From: AP-15 sp963781215
Lineage (GTDB): Bacteria; Pseudomonadota; Alphaproteobacteria; ATCC43930; CGMCC-115725
Reading direction: 5' to 3'
DNA length: 64,000 nucleotides
Assembly (NCBI GenBank): GCA_963781215.1
Contig: CAWAFE010000005.1
Span: 144,394 to 208,393, forward strand
In this document: positions 47,421 through 56,873 of the stretch, piece after piece
Layout: the number at the start of each line of letters is the position of its first letter
Numbering within the stretch: position 1 is the stretch's first letter
The notes under the pieces: generated by a model
The model's database searches: none
Seen by the model: only the letters and a program-made list of their open reading frames with translations
What the model was told of the DNA's origin: nothing
Position numbers and translations under genes: made by a program

Positions 47421-49009
47421 GGGCCCACGCTCACCGGCGTCAAATCCTGAAACCAGCTCTGCGCCTGCACAAAGCCTTTGACCTTGGGCGACATGGCCCG
47501 CGGATTGAGGTCGTGCGCGACAAAGATCAGCGCAGCCTCCTCGTTCATGGTTTCGTTGAGCTTGGTCAGCAACACCAGGCGTTTCGCCGCATCGAATTCA
47601 CCGAAGATGTTTTCGACCAGCTTGTCGACCTCTGGGTTGCTGTAGTGGCCCCAGTTGGATCCCTTTGGCGCCCATTGCTTGGTCCAGACGTGGCGGATCA
47701 GCGCGTTGAACGGGTCCTGGGTCTGCCGGCTGACATTGATCGCATTGATGTCGGGATATTTGTCGACACCGGCCCGCGTGATGTCGAGGAGCGCGTTCCA
47801 GTCCATCGTGTTCAACGTCACCTGGAAGCCGGCCGCCTCCATCTGCGACTTCACGAGTTCGTTCATCGGCAAAGGCTGCATCTGCCCGGAGCCGGAAGTG
47901 GAGATCGCAAACGTCACTTTGCACGGCGTGCAGCCTGCCTCGGCCAACAGCGCTTTGGCTTTCTTCGGGTCGTATTTGTAAAGCACCGGATGGCCATAGT
48001 AGGGCGTCGACGGCGGCACGGTCGAATAGCCTTCGAGCATCAGCCCATTCAGCAACTCCTTCATGTCCTCCCGGTTCAGGGCATAGTTCGCCGCCTGCCG
48101 CACGCGTTTGTCGGCGAACGGGCCTTTGACGAAATTGAGCTGATAGGTCCAGTTATGCGGATACGGGTTTGTGACGATCTGCATGCCGGCCGCCTTCAGC
48201 CGGTCGATCGCGTCCGGTGACGGCGCCTCGATCCAGTCTACCTGCCCCGATAGCAGCGCCGCGGTGCGGGTCGAGGCTTCGGGCATCGGGATCAAGACCA
48301 GCCGGTCCTGCTTCGGTACCCGCGCCGCATCCCAATAATCCTTGTTTGGCAATAACTCCAGGCGTTGATGCGGGACGATCCGGTCAAAGCGATACGGGCC
48401 GGTGCCCGAAGGCTGCTTGGCGAATTCGACCCAATTGTATTTGACATCCTTGGCCCGACATGGGCTGATCATCATTACGTAACTGATTTCGTAAGGAAAC
48501 AGCGAGTCCGGCACCTTGGTCTCAAACGCCACGGTGTGGTCGTCGATTTTCTCGATGCGAGCGAAGTTGTTGAGGTAAGTGCGCGTCTGGGCGAATTGAG
48601 CAGGATCGAACTCGGGCGCTTTCTCATTGGTCGAATGATCGAGGTTCCACACCACGTCATCGGCGGTAAACGGGCAGCCGTCGTGCCATTTCACTCCTTG
48701 TCGCAGCTTGAAGATCCAGCGCCTGGGATTACCTTCGTCGACCTGCCACTCGGTCGCGAGGCCGGGTTTGATGTCCGACGCTATATCCGATTTCGACAAA
48801 TCCCACAGCACCAACGAGTCATAGAGATTGTAGCCGACGAACCGGTAGCCTTCGAACCCCTGGTCCGGGTTTCCGGTGGTTACAGGCAAATCGCCGGCGG
48901 TCATGCCGACGGTCAAAGTGCCGCCAGCTTGTACCGGGGTGTTGCCGAGCCACATTCCGAGCCATGCTGTGGCGATCAAAATCGGACGCAATACCTCGAG
49001 TTTAATCAT
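47417..49009 (-). CDS. Family 5 extracellular solute-binding protein (DppA-like), copy 1
   Basis: Periplasmic peptide-type binding protein of 530 residues, SBP_bac_5. The signal peptide (LRPILIATAWLGMWLGNTPVQA) is cleaved before GGTLTVG. The mature protein has KLRQGVKWHDGCPFTADDVVWN and VRQAANYALNREDM. It is a tandem paralogue of the gene at 49060, sharing long near-identical stretches such as GNPDQGFEGYRFVGYNLYDS and MNELVKSQ. Operon order is SBP2, SBP1, DppB, DppC, ATPase, ATPase. The ligand is unknown. Confidence 0.93.
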   Translation of the reverse strand: MIKLEVLRPILIATAWLGMWLGNTPVQAGGTLTVGMTAGDLPVTTGNPDQGFEGYRFVGYNLYDSLVLWDLSKSDIASDIKPGLATEWQVDEGNPRRWIFKLRQGVKWHDGCPFTADDVVWNLDHSTNEKAPEFDPAQFAQTRTYLNNFARIEKIDDHTVAFETKVPDSLFPYEISYVMMISPCRAKDVKYNWVEFAKQPSGTGPYRFDRIVPHQRLELLPNKDYWDAARVPKQDRLVLIPMPEASTRTAALLSGQVDWIEAPSPDAIDRLKAAGMQIVTNPYPHNWTYQLNFVKGPFADKRVRQAANYALNREDMKELLNGLMLEGYSTVPPSTPYYGHPVLYKYDPKKAKALLAEAGCTPCKVTFAISTSGSGQMQPLPMNELVKSQMEAAGFQVTLNTMDWNALLDITRAGVDKYPDINAINVSRQTQDPFNALIRHVWTKQWAPKGSNWGHYSNPEVDKLVENIFGEFDAAKRLVLLTKLNETMNEEAALIFVAHDLNPRAMSPKVKGFVQAQSWFQDLTPVSVGP

Positions 49010-49059
49010 TGAGACCCCCGCTCTGTATGCGCTAGTAGCGCGCAAGCCTCGGCAAAGCG

Positions 49060-50715
49060 CTATGGTTCGACGGTTGCCGTCGTCAAATCCTGAAACCAGC
49101 TCTGGGCTTGCACGAAGCCCTTCACTTTGGGCGAGATCGCGCGCGGATTGAGGTCGTGCACGACAAAGATCATGACCGCGTCGCGGCCTTCGAGCTCGTG
49201 CAGCTTGGTCAGCAGTGCCAACCGCTTTTCCTCGTCGAACTCGTTGAATATCGCGTTGATCAACGCGTCCGCGTCCGGATTCTCATAATGCCCCCAATTC
49301 GACCCCGCCGGCGCCCAATAGGCCTTGCCGACCAGCTTGATGATGGCGTTGACCGGGTCCAACAGCCCACGCGAGAAGTTGATTCCGTCGTAGTTCGGGT
49401 TCTTGTCCACGCCGCCGCGATAGAGATCGAGCAGCGCGTTCCAGTCCATGGTCTTCAGCTCGACCTCGAAGCCGGCTTCCTCGAGTTGCGACTTCACCAG
49501 CTCGTTCATTGGTAGGGGCTGCATCTGCCCCGATCCAGATGTTGAGATACCGAACGTCACCTTGCACGGCAGGCAGCCGGCCTCCTTCAGCAACGCACGC
49601 GCCTTCGCCGGGTCATGACCCCAGTTCGGCGGATTTCCGTAATACGGAAGGGTTGGAGGAACGACATCCTGCTCCGGAATTGCAGTCCCGCCCAGTAGAT
49701 CGACCACATCCTGCCGGTTGATCGCGAAATTCGCCGCCTGTCGCACGCGCAGGTCTTTGAACGGTCCGCGGGTAAAATTCAACATATATGGCCAGTCGTG
49801 CGGATAGACGTTGGTAATGATTTTCATCCCCTCGGATTTGAGACGGATGATGGCATCCGGCGAAGGCGCCTCGATCCAGTTGACCTGACCGGACAGCAGT
49901 GCCGCAGTACGGGTCGATGCCTCCGGCATCGGGATCAGGACGAGTCGATCCTGCTTCGGAATACGGTTCTTGTCCCAATAGTCCCTGTTCGGCACAAACT
50001 CGAGCCGCTGGTGCGGAACGAAACGGTCAAACCGGTAGGGGCCGGTGCCGGAAGGATGTAGAGCATACTGCGTCCAGTCGTAGTTCAGCTCCTGCGCACG
50101 ACAGCGGCTGATCATCATTATGTAGCTGAGACTGTAGGGGAACAGCGACTCGACAAAATTATTCTCGAATATAACGGTGTGGTCGTCGATCTTGCTGACC
50201 GATTTGACGTTCGAAAGGAATGAGCGACTGTAGGCGAACTGCTGCGCCAGAAAGAACGACGCCTTCTGATCGGTGCGGTACTGAAAATTCCAAACCACAT
50301 CGTCAGCGGTGAATGGACATCCGTCATGCCACTTGACGCCCTCGCGCAGATGCACGATCCACCGCTTGTGGTCGTTCGGATCAATCTCCCAGGAGGTGGC
50401 AAGCCCCGGCTTGATCTCGGAGGCCTTGTCCGCCTTGGACAAATCCCACAGCACCAGCGAGTCGTATAGGTTGTAGCCGACAAAGCGATAGCCCTCGAAC
50501 CCCTGGTCGGGGTTGCCGGTCGTCACCGGGATATCGCCGGCAGTCATGCCGACGATCAGGGTGCCGCCGGCTTGGGCGGGGGGCCCTGCTCCGGCCGCCA
50601 AGCTCAAAATGAAGGCAATGGCACCCAAAAAACGTGGCTGGCTCCAAAACAGAAAGCGCAAGACGTAGCCAACAGCCAATCGACGGTCCTCCGGAAGCGT
50701 CGCTTCGGAGTTCAT
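49060..50715 (-). CDS. Family 5 extracellular solute-binding protein (DppA-like), copy 2
   Basis: Paralogue of the neighbouring binding protein, 551 residues. The N-terminus is longer (about 50 residues) and ends in a hydrophobic stretch with AGPPAQA before GGTLIVG, so cleavage there seems likely; an internal start would give a more usual signal peptide. Domain features are HLREGVKWHDGCPFTADDVVWNF and VRQAANFAINRQDVV. It differs from copy 1 mainly in the lobe around 130-200 and in the C-terminal third. Two binding proteins for one permease suggest extended substrate range. It heads the operon. Confidence 0.92.
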   Translation of the reverse strand: MNSEATLPEDRRLAVGYVLRFLFWSQPRFLGAIAFILSLAAGAGPPAQAGGTLIVGMTAGDIPVTTGNPDQGFEGYRFVGYNLYDSLVLWDLSKADKASEIKPGLATSWEIDPNDHKRWIVHLREGVKWHDGCPFTADDVVWNFQYRTDQKASFFLAQQFAYSRSFLSNVKSVSKIDDHTVIFENNFVESLFPYSLSYIMMISRCRAQELNYDWTQYALHPSGTGPYRFDRFVPHQRLEFVPNRDYWDKNRIPKQDRLVLIPMPEASTRTAALLSGQVNWIEAPSPDAIIRLKSEGMKIITNVYPHDWPYMLNFTRGPFKDLRVRQAANFAINRQDVVDLLGGTAIPEQDVVPPTLPYYGNPPNWGHDPAKARALLKEAGCLPCKVTFGISTSGSGQMQPLPMNELVKSQLEEAGFEVELKTMDWNALLDLYRGGVDKNPNYDGINFSRGLLDPVNAIIKLVGKAYWAPAGSNWGHYENPDADALINAIFNEFDEEKRLALLTKLHELEGRDAVMIFVVHDLNPRAISPKVKGFVQAQSWFQDLTTATVEP

Positions 50716-50761
50716 TCACGCAAGAACCGTACCAATAGGTTCCGAAATCGGCGTCGGGTGC

Positions 50762-52528
50762 CTATCTCGGCGCGCTGATCGGCGGCATGGTCAGCGGGCT
50801 GGAATCGTCGAGCAGGGTTTGAAGGCGTTGCAGCACCGGTTGTGCCGCCTCCAGCGCGCGCCCGATCGAGCCCATGTCGGCCCCCGCTTCGCGTTTTCGG
50901 CCGAGCAGCCGGTTGTAGATGAGCTCGGCCGGTCCCTCCTCGCGCGGGAAGACGGTCAGCTCGACCGGGGCGTCGGGGGCGATCCTCGCCGTCTCCTTGG
51001 CGAGGCGCAGCGCCACGGCGTAACCGCCGAGCGCATCGACGAGGCCGTGCGCCTTCGCTTCCTCGCCCGACCACACCCGGCCCTTGGCGACCGCCTCGAC
51101 CTCCTCCGGCGTCATGTGGCGGCCGGTCGCGACCCGCTCCTTGAAACCCTGATAGGTCTGGTCAAGAAACGCGTCGAGGCGGCGCTGCGCTTGCGCGGTG
51201 AACCCCGAAGTGGCGCTGAACATCGCGGCATTGGTGCCGATCTGGGCAGAATCGGTCGAAATCCCGAGCTTCTTCAGGAGGTCGGCCGCCACCAGCTTGC
51301 CGGCCAGCACGCCGATCGAACCGGTCAAGGTCGCCGGCTCGGCGACGATCTTGTCCGCCGGGGCGGCCACGTAATAGCCGCCGGAGCCGGCGACATCGCC
51401 CATCGAGACGACGACCGGCTTGCCGCGCTCGCGGGCGAACACGACCTCGCGCCAGATCGTCTCCGATGCGACGACCGAACCGCCGGGGCTGTCGATGCGG
51501 AACAGGATCGCGCGCACGCGCGGATCGCGGACCGCCGCGCGAAAGGCGCGGGTCATGTCGTTCGCCGCCATCACCTCGCTCTCGGAAAGCGGGTTCGACG
51601 AGCCGCCGCCTCGCGTGATCAGTCCCGACCCATAGATCAGCGCGATGCGGGCACCCTCGCGATGGGGGCGCTCGGCGCGGTCGAGGTAGCTCGGGAGGCT
51701 CACCAGCTCGGCGCCCGAGCCTGCTCGGGCGCGGGCGTCGGCGACCGCCTCGTCGCGATAACCGAGCCGGTCGACGAGCTTTGCCTGCCGCGCCTCATCG
51801 GCAAGGAGCGGCCCGCGGTCGACCGCTTGGCGCACCTCGGCCGGCATCAGCTTGCGGCCCTCGGCGATGCCGCTCTCGATCTGTCCGGCGAGCGAGGCGA
51901 GCAGCGCCTCGACCTCCTCGCGATGCGCCGGCGTCATCCTGGTTTCGGTCAAGATGTTGGCTGCGGTCTTGTACTCGCCGCGATGGTCGAACTCGGCGGC
52001 GACGCCGAGCAGGTCGAGGGTGCCCTTGAAGAATGTGACTTCGGAATAGAGCCCGGTCAGGCCGACGCTGCCCATCGGCTGCAGCCAGATCTCGTCAAAG
52101 GCGGTCGCGAGATAATACGGGCGCGTCCCCGAGCCGAGCTCGCCGAAACTGTCGGCAAAGGCGACCGCGAACTTGCCCCTGGCGCGAAAGGCGGCGACGG
52201 CGTCGCGGATTTCCTGGACACGCGCGAGCGCCAGCTCGTCGTTGCCAACGCGCGCCAAGAGCCCCTTGACATGCGGGTCCGCGCCGGCAGCCTCGATCCC
52301 GTCGAGAAGATCGCGCAAATTCGGCTTGGCGCCGACGAGGAGCTGCAGCAGGCGGCCCCTCTCCGGTCCGTCGGCGAGCCCCTGCGTCAGGTCGGCGGTC
52401 AGGACGATGTTGTCGGGGAGTGGTGTCGCACGTGGCCGGAGCCCAGCGACCAGCGCCGCGGCGCCGAGGACGAAGAGCACGGCCAGAACGCCGATCGAAG
52501 CCAAAAAGCCGATGACAAGCCGTCGCAT
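50762..52528 (-). CDS. sppA: Signal peptide peptidase SppA, long form
   Basis: Membrane-bound serine protease that degrades cleaved signal peptides, 588 residues (67-kDa type). One N-terminal transmembrane segment (about 5-28). The catalytic Lys is K187 in HRGEYKTAAN and the Ser is S382 in DVAGSGGYYVAAPADKI, the dyad known from the E. coli enzyme. The two duplicated ClpP-like halves are visible, the second with RIDSPGGSVVAS. ATG 52528 begins just after the aroC stop (52533), so the two genes are probably co-transcribed. Confidence 0.95.
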   Translation of the reverse strand: MRRLVIGFLASIGVLAVLFVLGAAALVAGLRPRATPLPDNIVLTADLTQGLADGPERGRLLQLLVGAKPNLRDLLDGIEAAGADPHVKGLLARVGNDELALARVQEIRDAVAAFRARGKFAVAFADSFGELGSGTRPYYLATAFDEIWLQPMGSVGLTGLYSEVTFFKGTLDLLGVAAEFDHRGEYKTAANILTETRMTPAHREEVEALLASLAGQIESGIAEGRKLMPAEVRQAVDRGPLLADEARQAKLVDRLGYRDEAVADARARAGSGAELVSLPSYLDRAERPHREGARIALIYGSGLITRGGGSSNPLSESEVMAANDMTRAFRAAVRDPRVRAILFRIDSPGGSVVASETIWREVVFARERGKPVVVSMGDVAGSGGYYVAAPADKIVAEPATLTGSIGVLAGKLVAADLLKKLGISTDSAQIGTNAAMFSATSGFTAQAQRRLDAFLDQTYQGFKERVATGRHMTPEEVEAVAKGRVWSGEEAKAHGLVDALGGYAVALRLAKETARIAPDAPVELTVFPREEGPAELIYNRLLGRKREAGADMGSIGRALEAAQPVLQRLQTLLDDSSPLTMPPISAPR

Positions 52529-52532
52529 GCCG

Positions 52533-53609
52533 TCAGACGGAGCCGCCGAGCGCGCGATGGCGCAGCAGATGATCGGCGAGGACGCAGGCCACCATCGCCT
52601 CGCCGACCGGCACCGCGCGGATGCCGACGCAAGGATCGTGGCGGCCGTGCGTGCTGATCTCGACCTCGTTGCCGTCGACATCGACGGTGCGCATCGGCGT
52701 CAGGATCGAGCTGGTCGGCTTGACCGCGAAGCGGGCGACGATGTCCTGGCCGGTCGAGATGCCGCCAAGGATGCCGCCGGCGTTGTTCGACAGAAAGACG
52801 ACCCGGCCGCCCTCCATCCGCATCTCGTCGGCGTTGTCCTCGCCTTTGAGCGCGGCCGCACCCATGCCGGCGCCGATCTCGACGCCCTTGACCGCGTTGA
52901 TTGTCATCAGCGCCCGGGCGAGATCGCCGTCGAGCTTGTCGTAGACGGGTTCGCCGAGCCCGGCGGGGACGCCACTCGCGACGATCTCGATGACGGCGCC
53001 GGCCGAGGAGCCGGTCTTGCGCACACCGTCGAGGTAATCCGCCCACCGGAGCGCCGCCGCGGCGTCCGGGCACCAGAACGGATTGTCCTCGACCGCCCGC
53101 CAGTCCCACGCATTGCGATCGATCTGATGAGGACCGATCTGCACCAGCGCCCCGCGGATCGTTACGCCAGACCCCAGGACCTGGCGCGCGACCGCACCGG
53201 CGGCGACCCGCGAGGCGGTCTCGCGCGCCGAGGCGCGACCGCCGCCGCGATAGTCGCGCACACCGTATTTCTTCCAATAGGTGTAGTCGGCGTGGCCGGG
53301 GCGGAAGCGGTCGGCGATGTTGCGGTAATCCTTCGAGCGCTGGTCGGTGTTCTCAATCAACAGCTGAACCGGCGTGCCGCTTGTCACCCCGTCGAAGACA
53401 CCGCTCATGATGCGCACCAGGTCGTCTTCGCGCCGCTGCGTCGTATAGCGCGATTGCCCCGGCTTGCGCTTGTCGAGCCAATGCTGGATGTCGGGCTCGG
53501 CCAATGGTAGGCGCGGCGGCACGCCGTCGACGACAACGCCGATCGCCGGCCCGTGGCTCTCGCCCCAGGTGGTGAACCGGAAGAGCGTGCCGAATGAATT
53601 TCCTGCCAT
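52533..53609 (-). CDS. aroC: Chorismate synthase
   Basis: Last enzyme of the shikimate pathway, converting 5-enolpyruvylshikimate 3-phosphate to chorismate with FMN; 358 residues. The signatures are GNSFGTLFRFTTWGESHGPAIG at the N-terminus (the first family pattern), DYRGGGRASARETASRVAAGAVA near 120 and SNNAGGILGGISTGQDI near 275. The end contains HDPCVGIRAVPVGEAM. The ATG at 53609 is the family start although no good binding site precedes it. Upstream fabI, common in alphaproteobacteria, is not here. Confidence 0.97.
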   Translation of the reverse strand: MAGNSFGTLFRFTTWGESHGPAIGVVVDGVPPRLPLAEPDIQHWLDKRKPGQSRYTTQRREDDLVRIMSGVFDGVTSGTPVQLLIENTDQRSKDYRNIADRFRPGHADYTYWKKYGVRDYRGGGRASARETASRVAAGAVARQVLGSGVTIRGALVQIGPHQIDRNAWDWRAVEDNPFWCPDAAAALRWADYLDGVRKTGSSAGAVIEIVASGVPAGLGEPVYDKLDGDLARALMTINAVKGVEIGAGMGAAALKGEDNADEMRMEGGRVVFLSNNAGGILGGISTGQDIVARFAVKPTSSILTPMRTVDVDGNEVEISTHGRHDPCVGIRAVPVGEAMVACVLADHLLRHRALGGSV

Positions 53610-53963
53610 CGATTATGCTCGCATACCCGCTCGGTCACGCCGGCGAAAGAGCGAGTCGGGGAACCGACCATACCACCGGAGAGATTGCTGCAAGTTGGTT
53701 ATGCGTGCTTGGCATCCACGAGCACCTTCGGATCCCCTCTTCGGCCATCCGAGAGCGGATCGGACCAAGTATGCCGGTTTGGCGGTCTTGCTGGAAGAGA
53801 CGGCGACTACGATCGTCGACGCGACCGGCGGCGGGCCGCGCCCCGGCGCGGGCTTGACGGTGGGCTCGACCTGGCAGGGGCGAAATGCGCGGCACGATAG
53901 TCACGGCCCTTGCCGCGTGAATCCTGCGGCGGCCGTTGGCCAGGCTGACTGATCGGGAACCAG
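53610..53963. other. Intergenic region of 354 bp without recognised features
   Basis: Divergent spacer between aroC and the membrane-protein gene at 53964. Short open frames on both strands show no domain character or ribosome binding sites. It presumably contains the promoters of both neighbours. Confidence 0.4.
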
Positions 53964-54443
53964 ATGCCTGACGTGACGATCGCGCTTACAGTCCACGTGT
54001 TGTCGATCGTGCTGTGGATCGGCGGGGTGGCCATGGTGACGACGGTGCTGCTGCCGGCCGTCGGGCGTTTCAAGAGCGCAGCAGAAGGGATCGCCCTCTT
54101 CGAGACGATCGAACGGCGCTTTGCCTGGCAGACGCGCGGCACGACCCTGCTCGCCGGCATCAGCGGCTTCTACATGGTCGACCGGCTGGGTTTGTGGTCG
54201 GATTTTCTGTCGCCCGGCTTCTGGTGGCTCGATGCGATGGTTTTGGTCTGGCTCATATTCACCTTGATGCTGTTCGTGGTCGAGCCGCTCTCCTTCGATC
54301 GTCGGCTGTTGGATCGGAAGGAGCTTTCTCCTGAACGGAAATTCGTGATGATCCGGCGCTTTCACTGGCTCTTGCTGATATTGAGCCTCGTCACCGTTTT
54401 CGGCGCCGTCGCCGGCAGCCATGGGCTCTCGTTCTTCGACTGA
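53964..54443 (+). CDS. Four-helix integral membrane protein, CopD-like
   Basis: Membrane protein of 159 residues with four predicted transmembrane segments (about 6-28, 55-75, 85-108 and 133-152). H11 and W18 in the first segment (ALTVHVLSIVLWIGGVA), and a His in the last, recall the heme/copper-linked CopD and HupE-like membrane folds. The family cannot be named with certainty and no function is assigned. It converges on the small gene at 54449. Confidence 0.65.
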   Translation: MPDVTIALTVHVLSIVLWIGGVAMVTTVLLPAVGRFKSAAEGIALFETIERRFAWQTRGTTLLAGISGFYMVDRLGLWSDFLSPGFWWLDAMVLVWLIFTLMLFVVEPLSFDRRLLDRKELSPERKFVMIRRFHWLLLILSLVTVFGAVAGSHGLSFFD

Positions 54444-54448
54444 TGCGG

Positions 54449-54775
54449 CTACCGCTTCGCCCGTGCCGGCTTCCGTGGGCGGCGGCGCGCCGGCGGCGAG
54501 CGCCGGGGGTAGGCTTTGCCGCGCCGCTTCCGTCCCGGCGCCGGCGCGGCGGGTTTGGCCGCCCGGCGCCAATCGGTGAGAAGGCCAATCGGGATCGCGG
54601 CAATTCCGAGTGCCATCGACCAACTCGCGACACGTTCGAGCGGATCGAGCTCGAAGGCGATGACGACGAGCCCAAGCAACAGGCCGGCGCCGAACATCAG
54701 CAAGGCAATCTTAGTGCAGCGCATGCGTTGCCGCGGGAGCTCGAAGGCCCTTATCGTTCGCTGATGAGCATGCAT
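54449..54775 (-). CDS. Small membrane protein with basic C-terminus
   Basis: Possible protein of 108 residues. Two hydrophobic segments (about 22-42 and 52-68) are followed by a tail of about 40 residues rich in Arg, Lys, Pro and Ala. Neither the ATG at 54775 nor an internal ATG at 54724 has a clear binding site. The composition of the tail may be partly a GC-rich artefact. It is divergent from the carboxyltransferase gene. Function unknown. Confidence 0.45.
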   Translation of the reverse strand: MHAHQRTIRAFELPRQRMRCTKIALLMFGAGLLLGLVVIAFELDPLERVASWSMALGIAAIPIGLLTDWRRAAKPAAPAPGRKRRGKAYPRRSPPARRRPRKPARAKR

Positions 54776-54795
54776 CAGGTCGAGGGGATAAGGCG

Positions 54796-56355
54796 ATGAG
54801 CTGGCAGCCGGAGCTCGACGAGCTGCGCCAAAGGGAACGCATGGCGCGAGCGATGGGCGGACCGGACAAGGTGCGGCGCCAGCACGAGGGCGGCCGGCTC
54901 ACGGTGCGCGAACGAATCGACGGGCTGCTCGACGAGGGCAGCTTTCACGAGATTGGCGCAATTGCTGGAACCGCGGCGTACGGCGATGCCGGGCAGCTCC
55001 AATCGCTGACCCCGTCGAACTGCGTGATGGGCCGCGGCACGATCGACGGCCGGCCGGTGGTCGCCGTCGGTGACGACTTCACGGTCCGCGGCGGCTCGGC
55101 CGATGCGACGATCCGCGAAAAGCCGCAGATGGCCGAGGAGATGGCCCACGCCCTGCGGCTGCCGATCGTGCGCATCATCGAAGGCTCGGGCGGTGGCGGC
55201 TCGGTGAAGACGATCGAGACGACGGGCCGCGCCAACCTGCCGGGCCGCATCGGCTCGACCCTCTATTACTACCACACGACCGCCAATCTCGGGCTGGTGC
55301 CGGTGGTGGCGCTGGGGCTCGGCTCGGTCGCCGGACTCGGCGCGGCGCGGCTGGCCGCGAGCCACTATTCGGTGATGACCAAAGCAACCTCGGCAATGTT
55401 CGTCGCCGGGCCGCCGCTCGTCGCCCATCTCGGCCAGGCGCTCGACCGGCACGAGCTCGGCGGCTGGGAGATCCAGACGCGGGCCGGCGGCGTCGATGAT
55501 GCCGTCGAGACCGAGGAGGAAGCGTTCGAGCGCGCCCGCCGGTTCCTGTCCTATCTGCCGTCTTCGGTCTATGAGGTCGCAGCGCGCCGCCCGCGCGAGG
55601 ACGACCCGGACCGACGCGAGGAGAGCCTCTTCACCGCGATCCCGCGCGACCGGCGCAAGGTCTACCGGATGCGCCCGATCGTAGAGGCGGTGGTCGACCG
55701 GGGATCGTTCTTCGAGATCGGGCGCTACTTTGGCCGCCCGGTCATCACCGGGCTCGCCCGCGCCGACGGCCTACCGGTCGCGGTGCTGGCGAGCGACCCC
55801 TATTTCTACGGCGGCTGCTGGACCGCCGAGGCCTGCCAGAAAATTGTCCGCTTTGTCGATCTAGCCGAGACCTTTCACCTGCCGGTCGTCTATCTCTGCG
55901 ACTGCCCGGGCTTTCACATCGGGCTCGACGCCGAGCGCGCGGCGACGATCCGGCACGGGGTCAGGGCGATGGCGGCGGTCAACCAGTCGAGCGTGCCGTG
56001 GTGCACGTTTCTGGTCCGCAACGTCTTTGGCGTTGCCGGTGCGGTCAACCAGCCCGCGGGCCGGTTCTCGCTGCGCTATGCCTGGCTCTCGGCGCGCTGG
56101 GGCTCACTGCCGCTCGAAGGCGGGATCGAGGCCGCCTACCGCGCCGAGCTCGACGCCGCCCCCGACCCGGCCGCCAAGCGCGCCGAGATCGACGAGCGGC
56201 TGAACCGGCTGCGCTCGCCGTTCCGCACCGCCGAGACGTTCTGGGTCGAAGAGATCATCGACCCGCGCGACACGCGCCGGCTGCTCTGCGATTTCGCCCG
56301 GCTCGCCGAGCCGTTGCGCACCCCCGGCCCGAGCGCCTTTCCGATGCGGCCGTAA
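54796..56355 (+). CDS. Acyl-CoA carboxylase carboxyltransferase (beta) subunit family
   Basis: Carboxyltransferase-domain protein of 519 residues, as in propionyl-CoA or methylcrotonyl-CoA carboxylase beta. The N-terminal half has GGRLTVRERIDGLLDEGSF, GDDFTVRGGS and RIIEGSGGGGS. The C-terminal half has PVAVLASDPYFYGGCWTAEAC, LCDCPGFHIG and YAWLSARWGSLPLEGG. No biotin carboxylase or biotin carrier gene is adjacent, so the partner is elsewhere or it acts in another complex. The following MaoC and TauD-type genes run the same way and may share a pathway for an unusual acyl-CoA. Confidence 0.88.
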   Translation: MSWQPELDELRQRERMARAMGGPDKVRRQHEGGRLTVRERIDGLLDEGSFHEIGAIAGTAAYGDAGQLQSLTPSNCVMGRGTIDGRPVVAVGDDFTVRGGSADATIREKPQMAEEMAHALRLPIVRIIEGSGGGGSVKTIETTGRANLPGRIGSTLYYYHTTANLGLVPVVALGLGSVAGLGAARLAASHYSVMTKATSAMFVAGPPLVAHLGQALDRHELGGWEIQTRAGGVDDAVETEEEAFERARRFLSYLPSSVYEVAARRPREDDPDRREESLFTAIPRDRRKVYRMRPIVEAVVDRGSFFEIGRYFGRPVITGLARADGLPVAVLASDPYFYGGCWTAEACQKIVRFVDLAETFHLPVVYLCDCPGFHIGLDAERAATIRHGVRAMAAVNQSSVPWCTFLVRNVFGVAGAVNQPAGRFSLRYAWLSARWGSLPLEGGIEAAYRAELDAAPDPAAKRAEIDERLNRLRSPFRTAETFWVEEIIDPRDTRRLLCDFARLAEPLRTPGPSAFPMRP

Positions 56356-56398
56356 ATCGGGTAGAGATCGGCTCGCGAGTGCCAGAAAGGGGACAAGC

Positions 56399-56857
56399 AT
56401 GATCGAAGTCGAGCGGCCGGCGGATCTGGCGCAATATGTCGGCAAGGAGGTCGGGGTCAGCGACTGGTTCACCGTCGATCAGGCGATCATCGACAAATTC
56501 GCCGACGCGACCGGCGACCATCAATGGATCCACGTCGATGTCGAGCGCGCCAAGCGCGAGATGCCGGGCGGCAAGACAATCGCCCACGGCTATCTGACAT
56601 TGTCGCTGGTGCCGCGGCTCGCCTCGACGCTGATCCGGGTCCAGAAGCGCTCGCGCGGGCTCAATTACGGCTCGAACCGCGTCCGCTTTACCGGGCAGGT
56701 GCCGGCCGGCTCGCGCATCCGGCTGCGGCAGAAGATCAAATCGGTCGAGCCGGTCGACGGCGGCGGCGTGCGCATCACCTCCGAAAGCACGGTCGAGGTC
56801 GAAGGCGCTGCGCGGCCGGCGCTGGTCGCCGAAACCATCAGCATGAGCTACGAGTGA
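56399..56857 (+). CDS. MaoC-like (R)-specific enoyl-CoA hydratase
   Basis: Hot-dog-fold hydratase of 152 residues. The Asp/His dyad motif reads FADATGDHQWIHVD near 34-47. A basic and Gly-rich loop GKTIAHGYLTLSL follows near 58-70. NYGSNRVRF is the next conserved strand. AAAGGGGACAAGC precedes the ATG. It would hydrate trans-2-enoyl-CoA or a related thioester. It lies 43 bp after the carboxyltransferase gene. Confidence 0.9.
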   Translation: MIEVERPADLAQYVGKEVGVSDWFTVDQAIIDKFADATGDHQWIHVDVERAKREMPGGKTIAHGYLTLSLVPRLASTLIRVQKRSRGLNYGSNRVRFTGQVPAGSRIRLRQKIKSVEPVDGGGVRITSESTVEVEGAARPALVAETISMSYE

Positions 56858-56873
56858 GAGGGAGAGCCGACAA

